64,000 nucleotides of DNA from contig JACGXE010000019.1 of NCBI GenBank assembly GCA_014138095.1, positions 21,689 to 85,688 on the forward strand, in the 5' to 3' direction. A program made the translations under genes and the position numbers. Of the stretch, positions 1 to 9,436 are shown piece by piece. The notes under the pieces are model-generated. The model made no database searches. It was not told the origin of the DNA and saw only the letters and a list, made by a program, of their open reading frames with translations. Numbering within the stretch: position 1 is the first letter of the stretch; every line of letters starts with the position of its first letter. The stretch comes from Ochrobactrum sp. RH2CCR150. Its GTDB lineage: Bacteria; Pseudomonadota; Alphaproteobacteria; Rhizobiales; Rhizobiaceae.

Positions 1-1
1 G

Positions 2-265
2 GCGATTGACGCCCCGCGCATCCACCACCAGTGGCTGCCCGACCGGGTCTATATGGAAGCGAACGCGCTTTCGCCGGATACAATCCGGCTACTGACGGGT
101 ATGGGCTATACGGTTGGAGAAGACGCTGACTGGCCGGTCTGGGGTGAGGCAGCTGGCATTCTTGTCGGTGGTAAGGATATGGCGGCCATCGAAAAAGGCG
201 GCGATAATCGCTATTATGGCGCAATCGACAGTCGAGCCGTCGCTGGCGCAGCAACGGGATATTAG
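2..265 (+). CDS. ggt: Gamma-glutamyltransferase, C-terminal end (partial)
   Basis: The reading frame is open from the window edge and ends at 265, so only the last 87 residues are present. They contain the run PRIHHQWLPD and end in a SRAVAGAATGY tail, both typical of the C-terminal small subunit of gamma-glutamyltransferases. These are N-terminal-nucleophile hydrolases that cleave the gamma-glutamyl bond of glutathione and related peptides, usually in the periplasm. The catalytic Thr lies upstream of the window, so activity cannot be judged. The family call is sure from the conserved tail; the symbol is given on that basis. Confidence 0.85.
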   Translation, partial: AIDAPRIHHQWLPDRVYMEANALSPDTIRLLTGMGYTVGEDADWPVWGEAAGILVGGKDMAAIEKGGDNRYYGAIDSRAVAGAATGY

Positions 266-602
266 AGCACAAAAGTCGTCGGCTGCCTTGATTGCCAGTG
301 AAAGTCATCGAATTCTAACGACGAGAATGAGGCCGACTGCGGACCATCCGGTCTTGGAAGTCAGCCAAGATATAGCTGCCATAGAGCGCGGAACTCTCCA
401 TGACTGCTATCGACATCAATTGTTGCAGTTTATGGGGCTACGTCTTTGCTTGAAACCTGCCGTTCCTCTTTCAGAGGACGGACGTTTCCGGGTCTAGCTG
501 ATCGCGAGAAATATAGACGTCGTTGAACAGTTTCGGTCCCTTCAGTCCGTAAAGATTGAGCGGATTGCGGCTGGCGACAATGCGGATTGCGGCGTCGGCC
601 TC
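266..602. other. Intergenic stretch after ggt
   Basis: No convincing gene is seen in these 337 bases. An open frame crosses it in another phase to the ggt tail, but its translation resembles nothing and it lacks a ribosome binding site. The stretch holds the first, imperfect copy of the recurring GATTGCCAGTCAAGA repeat at 288-304. Confidence 0.5.
288..304 (+). repeat. Module-boundary repeat, copy A (imperfect)
   Basis: TTGATTGCCAGTGAAAG shares the GATTGCCAGT core with four other intergenic copies at 37824, 50593, 63021 and 63883, all in the same orientation. This is the weakest copy on the 3' side. Confidence 0.4.
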
Positions 603-1037
603 TCAGCAGGTCAGATCGCCATCTCGATGTCTGGATGTATACACGCGACGTCGGCGATAGCCGGCATAAGCAGGTGTGTAGCGAGGAACGGTGAAAGCGT
701 CACCCGCAAATACTATGACGCTTCCATCTTCTCCGCGTACCCGAAGAATTCCTCGCTCCCAGTCGTCAGGCTGCACCCCATCCCTCAGCATTTTTAGAGT
801 GCTGGGCCGCCTAATCTTTACAATCATGATTGCTCTTGAGTGAGCAAGCCGCGCGCAGATTGATTCAAATTCGCTGCCTCTATCCCAAAAACCTTGGGTA
901 ACAAGGATCGTCGCGACCCGGTTTCTGGTTATCTGGAAGTCTCTAGAGATGTCTTCCTTCCGGAGCGTCAATGTTGGCAGACGAACAAAGATTTCACCGG
1001 CGTCGCCTGGCCAATTTGGTTCTCCGGTAACTTGCAA
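603..1037 (-). CDS. Hypothetical protein
   Basis: An open frame of 144 residues with a TTG as its first start codon and no clear Shine-Dalgarno sequence. The translation has no signal peptide, membrane segment or family motif that I recognise; the C-terminus is Arg-rich (GYRRRRVYTSRHRDGD). It lies convergent to ggt and divergent from the autotransporter. The lack of an ATG and of neighbours on its strand leaves open that it is a broken gene or a chance frame. No function is proposed. Confidence 0.3.
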   Translation of the reverse strand: MQVTGEPNWPGDAGEIFVRLPTLTLRKEDISRDFQITRNRVATILVTQGFWDRGSEFESICARLAHSRAIMIVKIRRPSTLKMLRDGVQPDDWERGILRVRGEDGSVIVFAGDAFTVPRYTPAYAGYRRRRVYTSRHRDGDLTC

Positions 1038-1210
1038 TCGTTGGTAGACGCATTTACTTTCTTCCGCAACGTCACGACAGCTTGAGTAGGCGATCCTTGC
1101 CGGACAAACTGTCGATGAAACGGAACGCCGGTTCGAGGTGGCGGCTTCGACGGCAGAGGGGGCTGTTACTGGTGTCTACTATTCATCATCCAATTGGTCG
1201 ACATAGAGCG

Positions 1211-4200
1211 ATGCTGTTGCGGCAAACGACCGCGATAAGTGCCGGAGACATATCGACCGTCGAGAAAACATCGTTCGATCCAATGCTGGGTCATCCGACG
1301 GGAGTTGCTGCGACATATTCCCTTTCGGCCGATGGGAGAACGGCGGGCAACGTATTCTTCGCCTCGCATTTAAGTCCACTGCGTCGCTCTTTGGTGGCAA
1401 TCGGACTATTCGTCGGCATCGCCTCGCCTGCTACGGCCCAGGTGGTTTGTTCCCCCGTGCCAGGCACCGCCTGCGGCGCGAAGGGCGGTGCCGGAGGTCC
1501 TGATCGTGCATCGGCTGGCGGCGAAGGCAACGGGCAGGGCGGAGGGGCGCAGGACATTTCGCAAGGGCGCATACCTGTCGATGGTCTGCCGGCAATCGAC
1601 GGCAAAGGCGGCGATGGCGCCACTGGTTTTGATATAGACGGCAGCATCGGCGGTGCCGGCGGTGCCGGCGGTGATCTGGGCACGCTGATCGGCACTGCTG
1701 TGACCGGAGGAGCGGGTGCAGATGGCTCGCCGCACGGCCATATCCCCGGCGGCGGCGGCGGTGGCGGAGCAGGCGCACTTACCTCAGCCCTCAATTTTTC
1801 CACTACCGACGGCAACAGTTACACGGGCGGTGCGGGCGGCAAAGGCGGTGCGCCAGAAGATGGCAGTGGAGGAAGCGGTGGCGGTGGAGGTGGCGCAGGC
1901 CTGATCCTGGGGGGAGGTGGCAACCAGCATCTGACGGTAACCGGCGGGTCACCCATCACAGGCGGCGCAGGCGGCAATGGCGGTGAATTTCTTGGTGGGA
2001 ACACCACCTGGGGAGGTGGCGGTGGCGGTGGCGGTGACGGTGTGCTGGTGCTTGGCGGGAATGCCGCAGTTAGCATCGACGCCGGTGGCATTGTTGTCGG
2101 CGGCACAGGTGGCGCGGGTGGTTATGGCGGCTTCGTTGAGGGCGAAGACGGTGATTCAGGCGCCGGCATCCGGGCCATGGGTATCGGTCTTAACGTAGAC
2201 AACCATGGCACGATCCGAGGTGGTAACGGCACTGGCGGCGGCGCAGCGGGCGTCGGCATCATCACGCAGGGCACAGCCAACATCACCAACTACGGCACGC
2301 TTTCCGGCGGCACGGACACAAACGGCCGGGCATCTTCGGTGCTGTTCAACGGGACGAACAACACGCTTAACTTGCAATCCGGATCGACGGTAATTGGCGT
2401 CGTCGAGGTAGGTGCCGGCGCATCCGCGACGATCGCGCCATCTGGCACAACCACCATCGACGGCGCAAAGCTGGATGGCAGCGGCGCGCTACTCATCATT
2501 GATCTGACTTCTGCGTCGCTCGACATGGGGTCGAGCATCGCGGGTACAGGAGATGTCTCGAGTTCCGGTGCCGAGATGTTGACGCTGCATGGCGTTGACC
2601 TCACGGGCTCGCTGGATTTCGGCAATTCGGGCGGCGTGGTTACCTCCGGAGGCGCCATCCGCACCAGTGGTCTGCAACGTTATGCTGGCCCCGTACAGGT
2701 CGGCGCCGACACGACATTCTCGAGCATCGGCGGTTCCATCACATTCGACCAATCGATCAATGGCACCCATGCGCTCGAAGTGGATGCGTCGACGGGCAAT
2801 GTCTACTTTGGTAATACGCTCGGTGGAGTTCAGGCGTTGAGCTCGGTGACTGTGAACTCGAACACGCTTTCAATCGGTGGCGTAAGTGCCGGGTTGCTCG
2901 ATCTCGATGTGTCAACCGGCATCACACAGTCCGGTGCCTTCTCGATCTCCGGCGCCAGCATCTTCCAGACCAATGGCGATCTCACGCTCACCAATGTGGG
3001 CAACACCTTTGGCGGCGCTCTGCATATCCAGGCCGCCAATGTCACCGTTGCCACATCGGGCGACCTGAATGTCTCTTCGCTGTCGGCCGCCCCTGGCGGT
3101 GACATTACGCTGACAAGCGGCGGCGTACTAACCTTGCCCACGAGCGGCCTCTCGACGCTCGGCACGATCACACTCAAGGGTATATTCGCGTCCGGCAACT
3201 TGTCCGCGCAATCCATCGATCTGGACGGGACAGGCGCGCTCATCGTTGACGGCGCGGTCATGGCGACCAATGGCCTCACGCTGCACGCCACCGGAAATGT
3301 CAGCCAGACGGCGGGGGGGATCACTGCCAATACCATAAGCGTCGATGCAGGAAGCAACGACGTTCTCCTTAACCAAGCCGGTAACGCGATCGATACGGTC
3401 GAGGACGTGTCCGCGCGCGCTTTGAGTATCGCGAACAGCACGGCGCTGACATTCGCGGGCATCGTCCATGTGGATACGCTTAATCTTAACGTGGCGAGCG
3501 CATCCATTACGGGATCGATAACGGCGGATGCGGTCGCGAACCTGCCCGGCGGCACGACGCTGACGGTGGGTAACGGCGGAGCAGTCGGCACGCTTCAGGC
3601 TGACGTCGTCGATCATGGTACGTTGGCATTCGACCGCAGCGATGCAGTGAGCTTTGCCGGCGCTCTGGGCGGCGATGGCGCTCTCGTGCAGCGCGGAAGC
3701 GGCAGCCTGGTGTTCGACGGCGATGGTTCGGCCTTTCAGGGTCAGACGCGCGTTGAGGCTGGCGAACTCGTGGTCGGCAGCACCGCGGGAAGCGGCGCCA
3801 AGCTGGCGGGCAACATCACTGTTGCCGATGGCGCAACTCTTGGCGGGCATGGTTCAGTCGGCAATACCACGGTACTGGCCGGCGGAACGCTGGCGCCGGG
3901 GGCCTCGATGGGGACGCTGACAGTCGATGGCAATCTTACGATGGCCCAAGGCACGGCGCTGGATTTCGAGTTCGGCGCGCCCGGTTTGAACTTCGCTACG
4001 CCGGGCCAGAGCGACCATGTTGTTGTGACAGGCAACCTGTCGATTGGCCGTTCCACGCTCAACGTCAATAATCTCGGCAGCATGGGGCCTGGTCTTTATA
4101 ATCTGTTCACTTGGGGGGGGGCACTGGACATCGCCGGGGGCGGTTTTACACCTCCACCCGGCACGTCACTGCAGATACTGACCGTCGACAAGCAGATCAA

Positions 4201-7200
4201 TCTAATCGACACGCAAGGTCTGACGCTCAACCTATGGAATGCCAATGGTTTGGCTGGCCCTGGCCAGATGGGCGGCGGCAGTGGCGTCTGGTCTCTATTT
4301 TCCCGTAGTTGGTCCGATACGACCGGGCAGTATGTCGGTCCAATGTCGCCGCAGCCGGGATTTGCGATCTTCGCCGGTGTGGCGGGAACAGTCACGGTAG
4401 ATGACAGTTTTGGCACCGTTGGCGTCACTGGTATGCAGTTCGCGAGTGACGGTTACCATCTTACCGGCGACGCGATCGATCTGGTCGGACAGAACGGCGG
4501 CACGCCGGTGCTGCGTGTCGATAACGGCGCTACCGCGATCATCGACAATGTTCTGAACGGGAACAGCGCTTTCAACAAGACCGACGGTGGCAGGCTGGTG
4601 CTAACCGGCGCTAATCTTTACACGGGTGGCACGATCCTCAGCGGCGGGGAGCTTTCGGTGTCTTCTGACGCCAATCTGGGTGCTGCCTCCGGAGCGCTGG
4701 ATTTTGAAGGCGGCGTGCTGCAGGTCACCGGCAATAACTATCATTCGACCGCCCGCCAGATCATGTGGGGCAATGTGGGTGGTGGCTTCGACATTGCTGC
4801 GGCCGACAATACTTTCACGGTCAGTCAGTCCCTGACCGGTCCGGGAGGACTGATCAAGCTTGGCGCGGGTATTTTGAACCTGTCCGGCGTCAACGGCTAT
4901 ACGGGAGGAACGACGGTTAGCGAGGGTACAATTTCGACGGCGACGACAGGTGCATTGGGCAGCGGACCTGTGGTGATCGCGGCAAACAGCGGAAGTTCCG
5001 CGAGTATAGTCTTCACAGATTCGGCCGATGCCAGCTCGCTGTCGTTCGACGTTACCGGAACGAATAGCCGTCTGTATTTCTACGACGACAGCACGGCAGG
5101 CAATGCGACGATTGCCAACCGGAGTGGCAAGACGCGGTTTTATGATAACAGCACGGCTGGCAATGCCAGCCTGATCAACGAAGACGCTAATAGTGCCTTC
5201 GACTTTTCCGCCACTTCAGGCCCCGCTGGCGATCACAAGGTCAGCGCTGGCTCCCTGTCTGGCGATGGTATCTTTGCGCTGGGCAGCAATGAACTGACTG
5301 TTGGGGGCAATGGTCTTTCCACGACAGTCAGCGGTGCTATTAAGGACGGAGGAGATGAAGGCGGTACCGGCGCTAGTCTCGTCAAGACCGGCACGGGCAT
5401 GCTGACTCTGACGGGCGATAACAGCTACACGGGCGGCACGACTGTTACCACCGGTACTTTGCAGATCGGCGATGGCGGCGCGAGCGGCAGCATTACGGGC
5501 GACATAAAGATCGCTTCGGCGGGTACTTTCGCCTTCAATCGCAGCGACGATTATGCATTCACGGGTGCTTTGTCCGGCGATGGTCATTTTACCAAGGCTG
5601 GAGCGGGTATCCTTGCCTATGACGGGAACGGCTCGAACTTTGCGGGAATGACGGAGTTCGTTGCCGGTAGCCTTATCGTCGGTTCGGATGCTGCTCATGC
5701 CGATGCCGTGCTCGGCGGCTCTGTCAATGTCGGCTCTGGCGGCACACTCGGTGGTCATGGCACCATCGGTTCAGGGGCAGGCTCCGTCTTGACCATCGGT
5801 TCGGGGGCGACGATTGCACCGGGCAATTCCATCGGCACACTCACCGTCAACGGCAATTATGTGCAGGTCGCAGGTTCCACGTATCTGGCCGAGATCACGC
5901 CCGGTGGATCATCGGACCGGATCGCCGTAACCGGCACCGCCACCATCTCTGGTGGCACGGTCTTTGCGGCAAAGGCACCCGGTGGTTATAGGCCGGGAAC
6001 TCAATACACTATTCTGTCCGCTGATGGTGGCGTGAGCGGTACCTATGCCATACTCGATCAGAATGCTCCCTTCGTCGATCTGGCTCTCACCTATGATGCC
6101 AACAACATCGTTCTCGACGTTGTACGTAACGATGTATCCTTCCCGACCGTCGGACAGACCCCGAACCAAAAAGCCACTGCCGCCGGACTGGAAAGCCTCG
6201 GCGAAGACAGCCTGCTCTATAATGTCATTGCAGGCACTTCGGATGAAGCGACGGCGCGGGCGGACTTTGATTCTCTGTCCGGTGAGATCCATGCCAGCAT
6301 TAAGTCGGCCCTGATCGATGACAGCCATTTTGTCCGCGATGCGGTCAATACCCGCGTTCGTTCCGCCTTTGGTGATGCGACGGGTGCCGGTATGCCGGTC
6401 GTCGGCTATGGGCCGGATGGTGTGCAGGCAACGTCTGCCGACAGCATTGGCCTGGTCGGCTGGGGTTATGCCTTCGGATCATGGGGTTCCTTCGACGACG
6501 ACGGCAATGCGGCTTCTATGGATACCGCAACCGGCGGATTTCTCACTGGCATCGACGGTGAGATCGCGCAGAATGTCCGTCTCGGTCTTCTTGCCGGATA
6601 TAGTCGGACAACTTTCGATATCCACGACCGCGCTTCATCCGGTAACAGTGATAATTATCATCTAGGCCTTTATGGCAGCGGCAAGTGGGATGCGCTGCGC
6701 CTTACTGGCGGTATTGCCTATACGTGGCATGATATCGAGACAAGCCGCTCGGTAGCTATTCCGGGCTTTGTCGACAGCCTGGATGGCGATTATACCGCCG
6801 GAACCCTCCAAGTCTTTGGCGAGGCAGGCTACAGGATCGATGGGCCCCATGTTTCGTTCGAACCTTTCGCTAATCTGGCCTATGTCCGCCTTCATACGGA
6901 TAGCTTCACGGAACATGGCGGGGCGGCGGCGTTCCATGTTGAAGGCGAAATCGCGGATACGACCTTCGCGACGCTAGGGGTGCATCTGTCATCGACTTTT
7001 GAGCTTGGCGGGATGCTGGCTCATGCAAATGGCACGCTGGGCTGGCGACATGCTTTTGGCGGCACCACGCCGGAGAGCATTCACGCCTTTGCCGGTGGCG
7101 ATGCGTTCACTATTGCAGGTGTTCCCATTTCTAAGGATGCTGCGCTTATTGAAGCGGGTCTCGATATGGACATTACTTCTAGTGCAACCCTTGGCCTTGC

Positions 7201-7270
7201 CTATCAGGGTCAGTTCGGAAATGGCACGACACAGAACGGTTTCAAGGCAAATCTCAGCGTGAAATTCTGA
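1211..7270 (+). CDS. Giant Gly-rich autotransporter (type V secretion)
   Basis: Predicted surface or secreted protein of about 2019 residues with classical autotransporter layout. The frame is open from a TTG at 1082; the ATG at 1211 is chosen, but no start has a strong ribosome binding site (1115 and 1283 are alternatives). A long N-terminal extension precedes a signal peptide (RRSLVAIGLFVGIASPATA, cut before QVV). Residues about 90-315 are an extreme Gly-rich passenger (GGAGGxGG units). A beta-helical passenger follows, with autotransporter-associated strand repeats (YTGGTxVxxGxL) near residues 1135, 1229 and 1405 and the related FxGxTxxxAGxLxVGS near 842 and 1476. The last ~275 residues are a beta-barrel translocator from GWGYAFGSWG to a terminal Phe (NLSVKF). 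An uninterrupted run of nine G bases lies in the coding sequence at 4113-4121, a possible slippage site. Likely an adhesin; the partner is unknown. Confidence 0.9.
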   Translation: MLLRQTTAISAGDISTVEKTSFDPMLGHPTGVAATYSLSADGRTAGNVFFASHLSPLRRSLVAIGLFVGIASPATAQVVCSPVPGTACGAKGGAGGPDRASAGGEGNGQGGGAQDISQGRIPVDGLPAIDGKGGDGATGFDIDGSIGGAGGAGGDLGTLIGTAVTGGAGADGSPHGHIPGGGGGGGAGALTSALNFSTTDGNSYTGGAGGKGGAPEDGSGGSGGGGGGAGLILGGGGNQHLTVTGGSPITGGAGGNGGEFLGGNTTWGGGGGGGGDGVLVLGGNAAVSIDAGGIVVGGTGGAGGYGGFVEGEDGDSGAGIRAMGIGLNVDNHGTIRGGNGTGGGAAGVGIITQGTANITNYGTLSGGTDTNGRASSVLFNGTNNTLNLQSGSTVIGVVEVGAGASATIAPSGTTTIDGAKLDGSGALLIIDLTSASLDMGSSIAGTGDVSSSGAEMLTLHGVDLTGSLDFGNSGGVVTSGGAIRTSGLQRYAGPVQVGADTTFSSIGGSITFDQSINGTHALEVDASTGNVYFGNTLGGVQALSSVTVNSNTLSIGGVSAGLLDLDVSTGITQSGAFSISGASIFQTNGDLTLTNVGNTFGGALHIQAANVTVATSGDLNVSSLSAAPGGDITLTSGGVLTLPTSGLSTLGTITLKGIFASGNLSAQSIDLDGTGALIVDGAVMATNGLTLHATGNVSQTAGGITANTISVDAGSNDVLLNQAGNAIDTVEDVSARALSIANSTALTFAGIVHVDTLNLNVASASITGSITADAVANLPGGTTLTVGNGGAVGTLQADVVDHGTLAFDRSDAVSFAGALGGDGALVQRGSGSLVFDGDGSAFQGQTRVEAGELVVGSTAGSGAKLAGNITVADGATLGGHGSVGNTTVLAGGTLAPGASMGTLTVDGNLTMAQGTALDFEFGAPGLNFATPGQSDHVVVTGNLSIGRSTLNVNNLGSMGPGLYNLFTWGGALDIAGGGFTPPPGTSLQILTVDKQINLIDTQGLTLNLWNANGLAGPGQMGGGSGVWSLFSRSWSDTTGQYVGPMSPQPGFAIFAGVAGTVTVDDSFGTVGVTGMQFASDGYHLTGDAIDLVGQNGGTPVLRVDNGATAIIDNVLNGNSAFNKTDGGRLVLTGANLYTGGTILSGGELSVSSDANLGAASGALDFEGGVLQVTGNNYHSTARQIMWGNVGGGFDIAAADNTFTVSQSLTGPGGLIKLGAGILNLSGVNGYTGGTTVSEGTISTATTGALGSGPVVIAANSGSSASIVFTDSADASSLSFDVTGTNSRLYFYDDSTAGNATIANRSGKTRFYDNSTAGNASLINEDANSAFDFSATSGPAGDHKVSAGSLSGDGIFALGSNELTVGGNGLSTTVSGAIKDGGDEGGTGASLVKTGTGMLTLTGDNSYTGGTTVTTGTLQIGDGGASGSITGDIKIASAGTFAFNRSDDYAFTGALSGDGHFTKAGAGILAYDGNGSNFAGMTEFVAGSLIVGSDAAHADAVLGGSVNVGSGGTLGGHGTIGSGAGSVLTIGSGATIAPGNSIGTLTVNGNYVQVAGSTYLAEITPGGSSDRIAVTGTATISGGTVFAAKAPGGYRPGTQYTILSADGGVSGTYAILDQNAPFVDLALTYDANNIVLDVVRNDVSFPTVGQTPNQKATAAGLESLGEDSLLYNVIAGTSDEATARADFDSLSGEIHASIKSALIDDSHFVRDAVNTRVRSAFGDATGAGMPVVGYGPDGVQATSADSIGLVGWGYAFGSWGSFDDDGNAASMDTATGGFLTGIDGEIAQNVRLGLLAGYSRTTFDIHDRASSGNSDNYHLGLYGSGKWDALRLTGGIAYTWHDIETSRSVAIPGFVDSLDGDYTAGTLQVFGEAGYRIDGPHVSFEPFANLAYVRLHTDSFTEHGGAAAFHVEGEIADTTFATLGVHLSSTFELGGMLAHANGTLGWRHAFGGTTPESIHAFAGGDAFTIAGVPISKDAALIEAGLDMDITSSATLGLAYQGQFGNGTTQNGFKANLSVKF

Positions 7271-7681
7271 CAAAGCCAAAAAGCATGGCCGCCGCCCTTT
7301 GGCGGTGGCCAATGCATCCAGCGAGAGTCTTTGATCTTGCAACATAACTAAGCGGCGACCCGACAACTCCGTATCGCATCATATTGTTAGCAGACTGCAG
7401 TCGCGAAGTTATCGCGCCGATTAATCCCCATGCCACACGGAGACAGGGCTGTATCGAGCAACTAAATCAGCTTCCCGATAGGCAGTTTTCCTCTGCCGCC
7501 GCCCGAAACCTGTCTGGCTTCCACCCCATCGCGGCCGTCGAAAGCAGGATAAGCGGAACGACCGCTTTGGAAAGCGTGAGAATGCTCCGATAATGACCGG
7601 CATGGGCGCGCATTTCCGACAAACAGGCAAGAGGCCAGAGCAGACATCCTTGGCGAGCATAACGCCTCTATGACGTGCCCC
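7271..7681. other. Intergenic between autotransporter and insertion sequence
   Basis: About 410 bases with only short overlapping frames on both strands, none recognisable. They may be debris left by insertion-sequence activity. The only structure seen is the hairpin at 7287-7310 just after the autotransporter stop. Confidence 0.4.
7287..7310 (+). terminator. Hairpin after the autotransporter gene
   Basis: A 10-bp GC-rich stem (GGCCGCCGCC / GGCGGTGGCC, one G-T pair) with a 4-base loop starts 16 bases after the stop codon. No T-run follows, so it is a weak or Rho-assisted terminator candidate rather than a classical intrinsic one. Confidence 0.4.
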
Positions 7682-7749
7682 TGTTAAAATGGTCCGGATT
7701 TAATGTTATTTTCCGGCGGATTTTCCCGATTTGAGAAGGAGAATTTGCC

Positions 7750-8031
7750 ATGAAGAAGAGACGGTATTCGACGGAGCAGATCGTGGCGGCGTTGAAGCAG
7801 GTAGAGCTTGGATTGCCTGTCGCAGATCTGCTCCGTCAGCTCGGCATATCCGAGATGACCTATTATCGATGGAAGAAGCAATATGCCGGCCTTGAGTCCG
7901 ATCAGGTTCGGGAGTTGAGGCAGGTCGTGGAGGAGAACGCCCGGCTGAAGAAACTGGTGGCTGAACTCAGCCTCGACAAGGCTGTTTTACAGGACGTTCT
8001 TTCAAAAAAATTTCCCGACCGGCGCTCATGA
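7750..8031 (+). CDS. IS3-family transposase OrfA
   Basis: A 93-residue DNA-binding transposase subunit. It opens with a helix-turn-helix of the HTH_Tnp_1 type (YSTEQIVAALKQ ... ISEMTYYRWKKQY) and continues into a leucine-zipper-like coiled coil (ELRQVVEENARLKKLVAEL). A good ribosome binding site (AGGAG, 7737-7741) precedes the ATG. The stop overlaps the orfB start as ATGA at 8028-8031, allowing coupled translation or frameshifting to an OrfAB fusion. Both frames look intact. Confidence 0.92.
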   Translation: MKKRRYSTEQIVAALKQVELGLPVADLLRQLGISEMTYYRWKKQYAGLESDQVRELRQVVEENARLKKLVAELSLDKAVLQDVLSKKFPDRRS

Positions 8032-8873
8032 AACAGGTTGTAGACTATGTGACCGGCGTCCACGGTTACAGCCAGCGCCGGGCCTGTCGTTTGACGCAGC
8101 GGCATCGTTCCACACAACGCAAGGTTCTCAGACTGGATCCACGCACGGCACTGCGTCAGCGCATACATGAGATTGTCCTGACACGTCTTCGATTTGGTTA
8201 TCGGCGTGTCCATATCCTGCTAAAACGCGAAGGCTGGCAGGTTGGCAAAAATGTCGTTTATCGGCTGTATCGCGAAGAAGGGCTGTGTTTACGGACCAAA
8301 AGGCCCCGTCGCGGCAAGATGGCAATGCATCGGCAGGCACGCTATCAGCCAACCCGGCCCAACGAAGCGTGGAGTATGGATTTTGTCCATGATCAATTGG
8401 CAAGTGGTTCGAAACTGCGTCTGCTCACGGTGATCGATGTGTACACCAGAGAAGCACTGGCGATCGAAGTCGGGCCCAGACTTCGAGGTGAACATGTGGC
8501 AGCAGTGCTGAACCGTCTTATCTATCTGCGTGGGGCACCACGGGCGGTGTTTTGTGATAACGGCGCCGAATTTACCGGGCAGATCGTTGATCTATGGGCC
8601 TACACGCACAAGGTCAGACTGGACTTCTCGCGGCCTGGAACACCAACTGACAATGCCCATGTTGAATCCTTCAATGGAACATTGCGTGATGAGTTTTTGA
8701 ATGTGAACTGGTTCAACTCTGTCATGGAGGCCCGACAGCTCGCTGAGGCCTGGAGGCGCGACTATAATGATAGTCGGCCTCACATGGCTCACAATGGAAA
8801 AACACCGACAGAATTTGCCGAAATATCAGCCCTGTGCCATAATGGGCAGGTCAAAACTGCCGCTGGATTTTAA
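8028..8873 (+). CDS. IS3-family transposase OrfB (DDE integrase)
   Basis: The 281-residue catalytic subunit. The three acidic residues of the retroviral-type integrase core are visible: Asp118 in WSMDFVHD, Asp177 in FCDNGAEF and Glu213 in NAHVESFNG. An HTH_21-like N-terminal part precedes the core. Length is normal for IS3-family OrfB and no stop or frameshift interrupts it, so the element is probably active. The stop codon lies within the right terminal inverted repeat. Confidence 0.93.
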   Translation: MKQVVDYVTGVHGYSQRRACRLTQRHRSTQRKVLRLDPRTALRQRIHEIVLTRLRFGYRRVHILLKREGWQVGKNVVYRLYREEGLCLRTKRPRRGKMAMHRQARYQPTRPNEAWSMDFVHDQLASGSKLRLLTVIDVYTREALAIEVGPRLRGEHVAAVLNRLIYLRGAPRAVFCDNGAEFTGQIVDLWAYTHKVRLDFSRPGTPTDNAHVESFNGTLRDEFLNVNWFNSVMEARQLAEAWRRDYNDSRPHMAHNGKTPTEFAEISALCHNGQVKTAAGF

Positions 8874-8904
8874 CAGCCTGCCCGGACCACCAAAACCAAG
8901 CACC

Positions 8905-9111
8905 TCAGTCAAAACAATGCAGCAAGACGCCCGACGGGCTTCCATCGTCTCCAATTGTCGCGATAACAATAGCAAGCGTTCCGGTAGGCAGACAGGGTAT
9001 GCTACTCTCGGACACAAACATGGGTATGTCCAAATCGTCGATGACGTTCTGACGCTGCGGGCTGACAAGTGCATTGATAACATCGTTCACCCGTAATTGA
9101 CTGCTGCTCAC
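8905..9111 (-). pseudogene. Short unrecognised frame beside the insertion sequence
   Basis: A 68-residue open frame (starting MSSSQLRVNDVINAL) that ends about 30 bases from the right end of the insertion sequence. It could be the 5' part of a gene whose remainder was lost when the element inserted or rearranged, which would agree with the missing target-site duplication. I do not recognise the family, and it may be a chance frame. Confidence 0.25.
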
Positions 9112-9436
9112 AATTTAAGATCAGGGATGGGGTGTAGGTATTGCATATATTAGATAATTAAATCAATAGTTTAGCGAAAATCCGATAACATAAATTATGG
9201 AACCTTCAAGCAGGACGAGCAACGCTGCCGATTTGAGAGACTAATTCCAGCTGCCGTTACTACGGCACATTGTCAAGCAATCTCCACACATCGAAGTGTG
9301 ATTTTAACGATGACATCCTAAAGAGAGGAGCATCCATTTTCCATGAGGTTGCGATTGAAGGACTGAAGGCATCGTAGTTCGTTGCACACATGAGTAGCGA
9401 TCTAGCAGTAAATGGGATGGTACAGCTTGGACGGTA
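9112..9436. other. Intergenic downstream of the kinase gene
   Basis: About 325 bases, AT-rich near 9120-9210, without a recognisable gene. No T-tailed hairpin is evident after the kinase stop at 9437. Confidence 0.4.

Larger units (their letters stand above)
7682..8875 (+). mobile_element. IS3-family insertion sequence (IS407-like), about 1.19 kb
   Basis: Two overlapping transposase frames are bounded by perfect 9-bp terminal inverted repeats, TGTTAAAAT at 7682-7690 and ATTTTAACA at 8867-8875. The size (about 1194 bp), the orfA/orfB layout and orfB stopping inside the right inverted repeat fit the IS407 group of the IS3 family. The flanks (..GCCCC at left, GCCTG.. at right) show no target-site duplication, so one side was probably rearranged after insertion. 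The inner parts of the two ends match poorly, so the exact borders could differ by a few bases. Confidence 0.85.

Noticed and set aside
1291..2106. Long Pro/Ala-rich open frames on the minus strand opposite the autotransporter
   Set aside because: They are mirror frames of the Gly-rich coding repeats (GGC/GCC codons) with no ribosome binding sites or family features.
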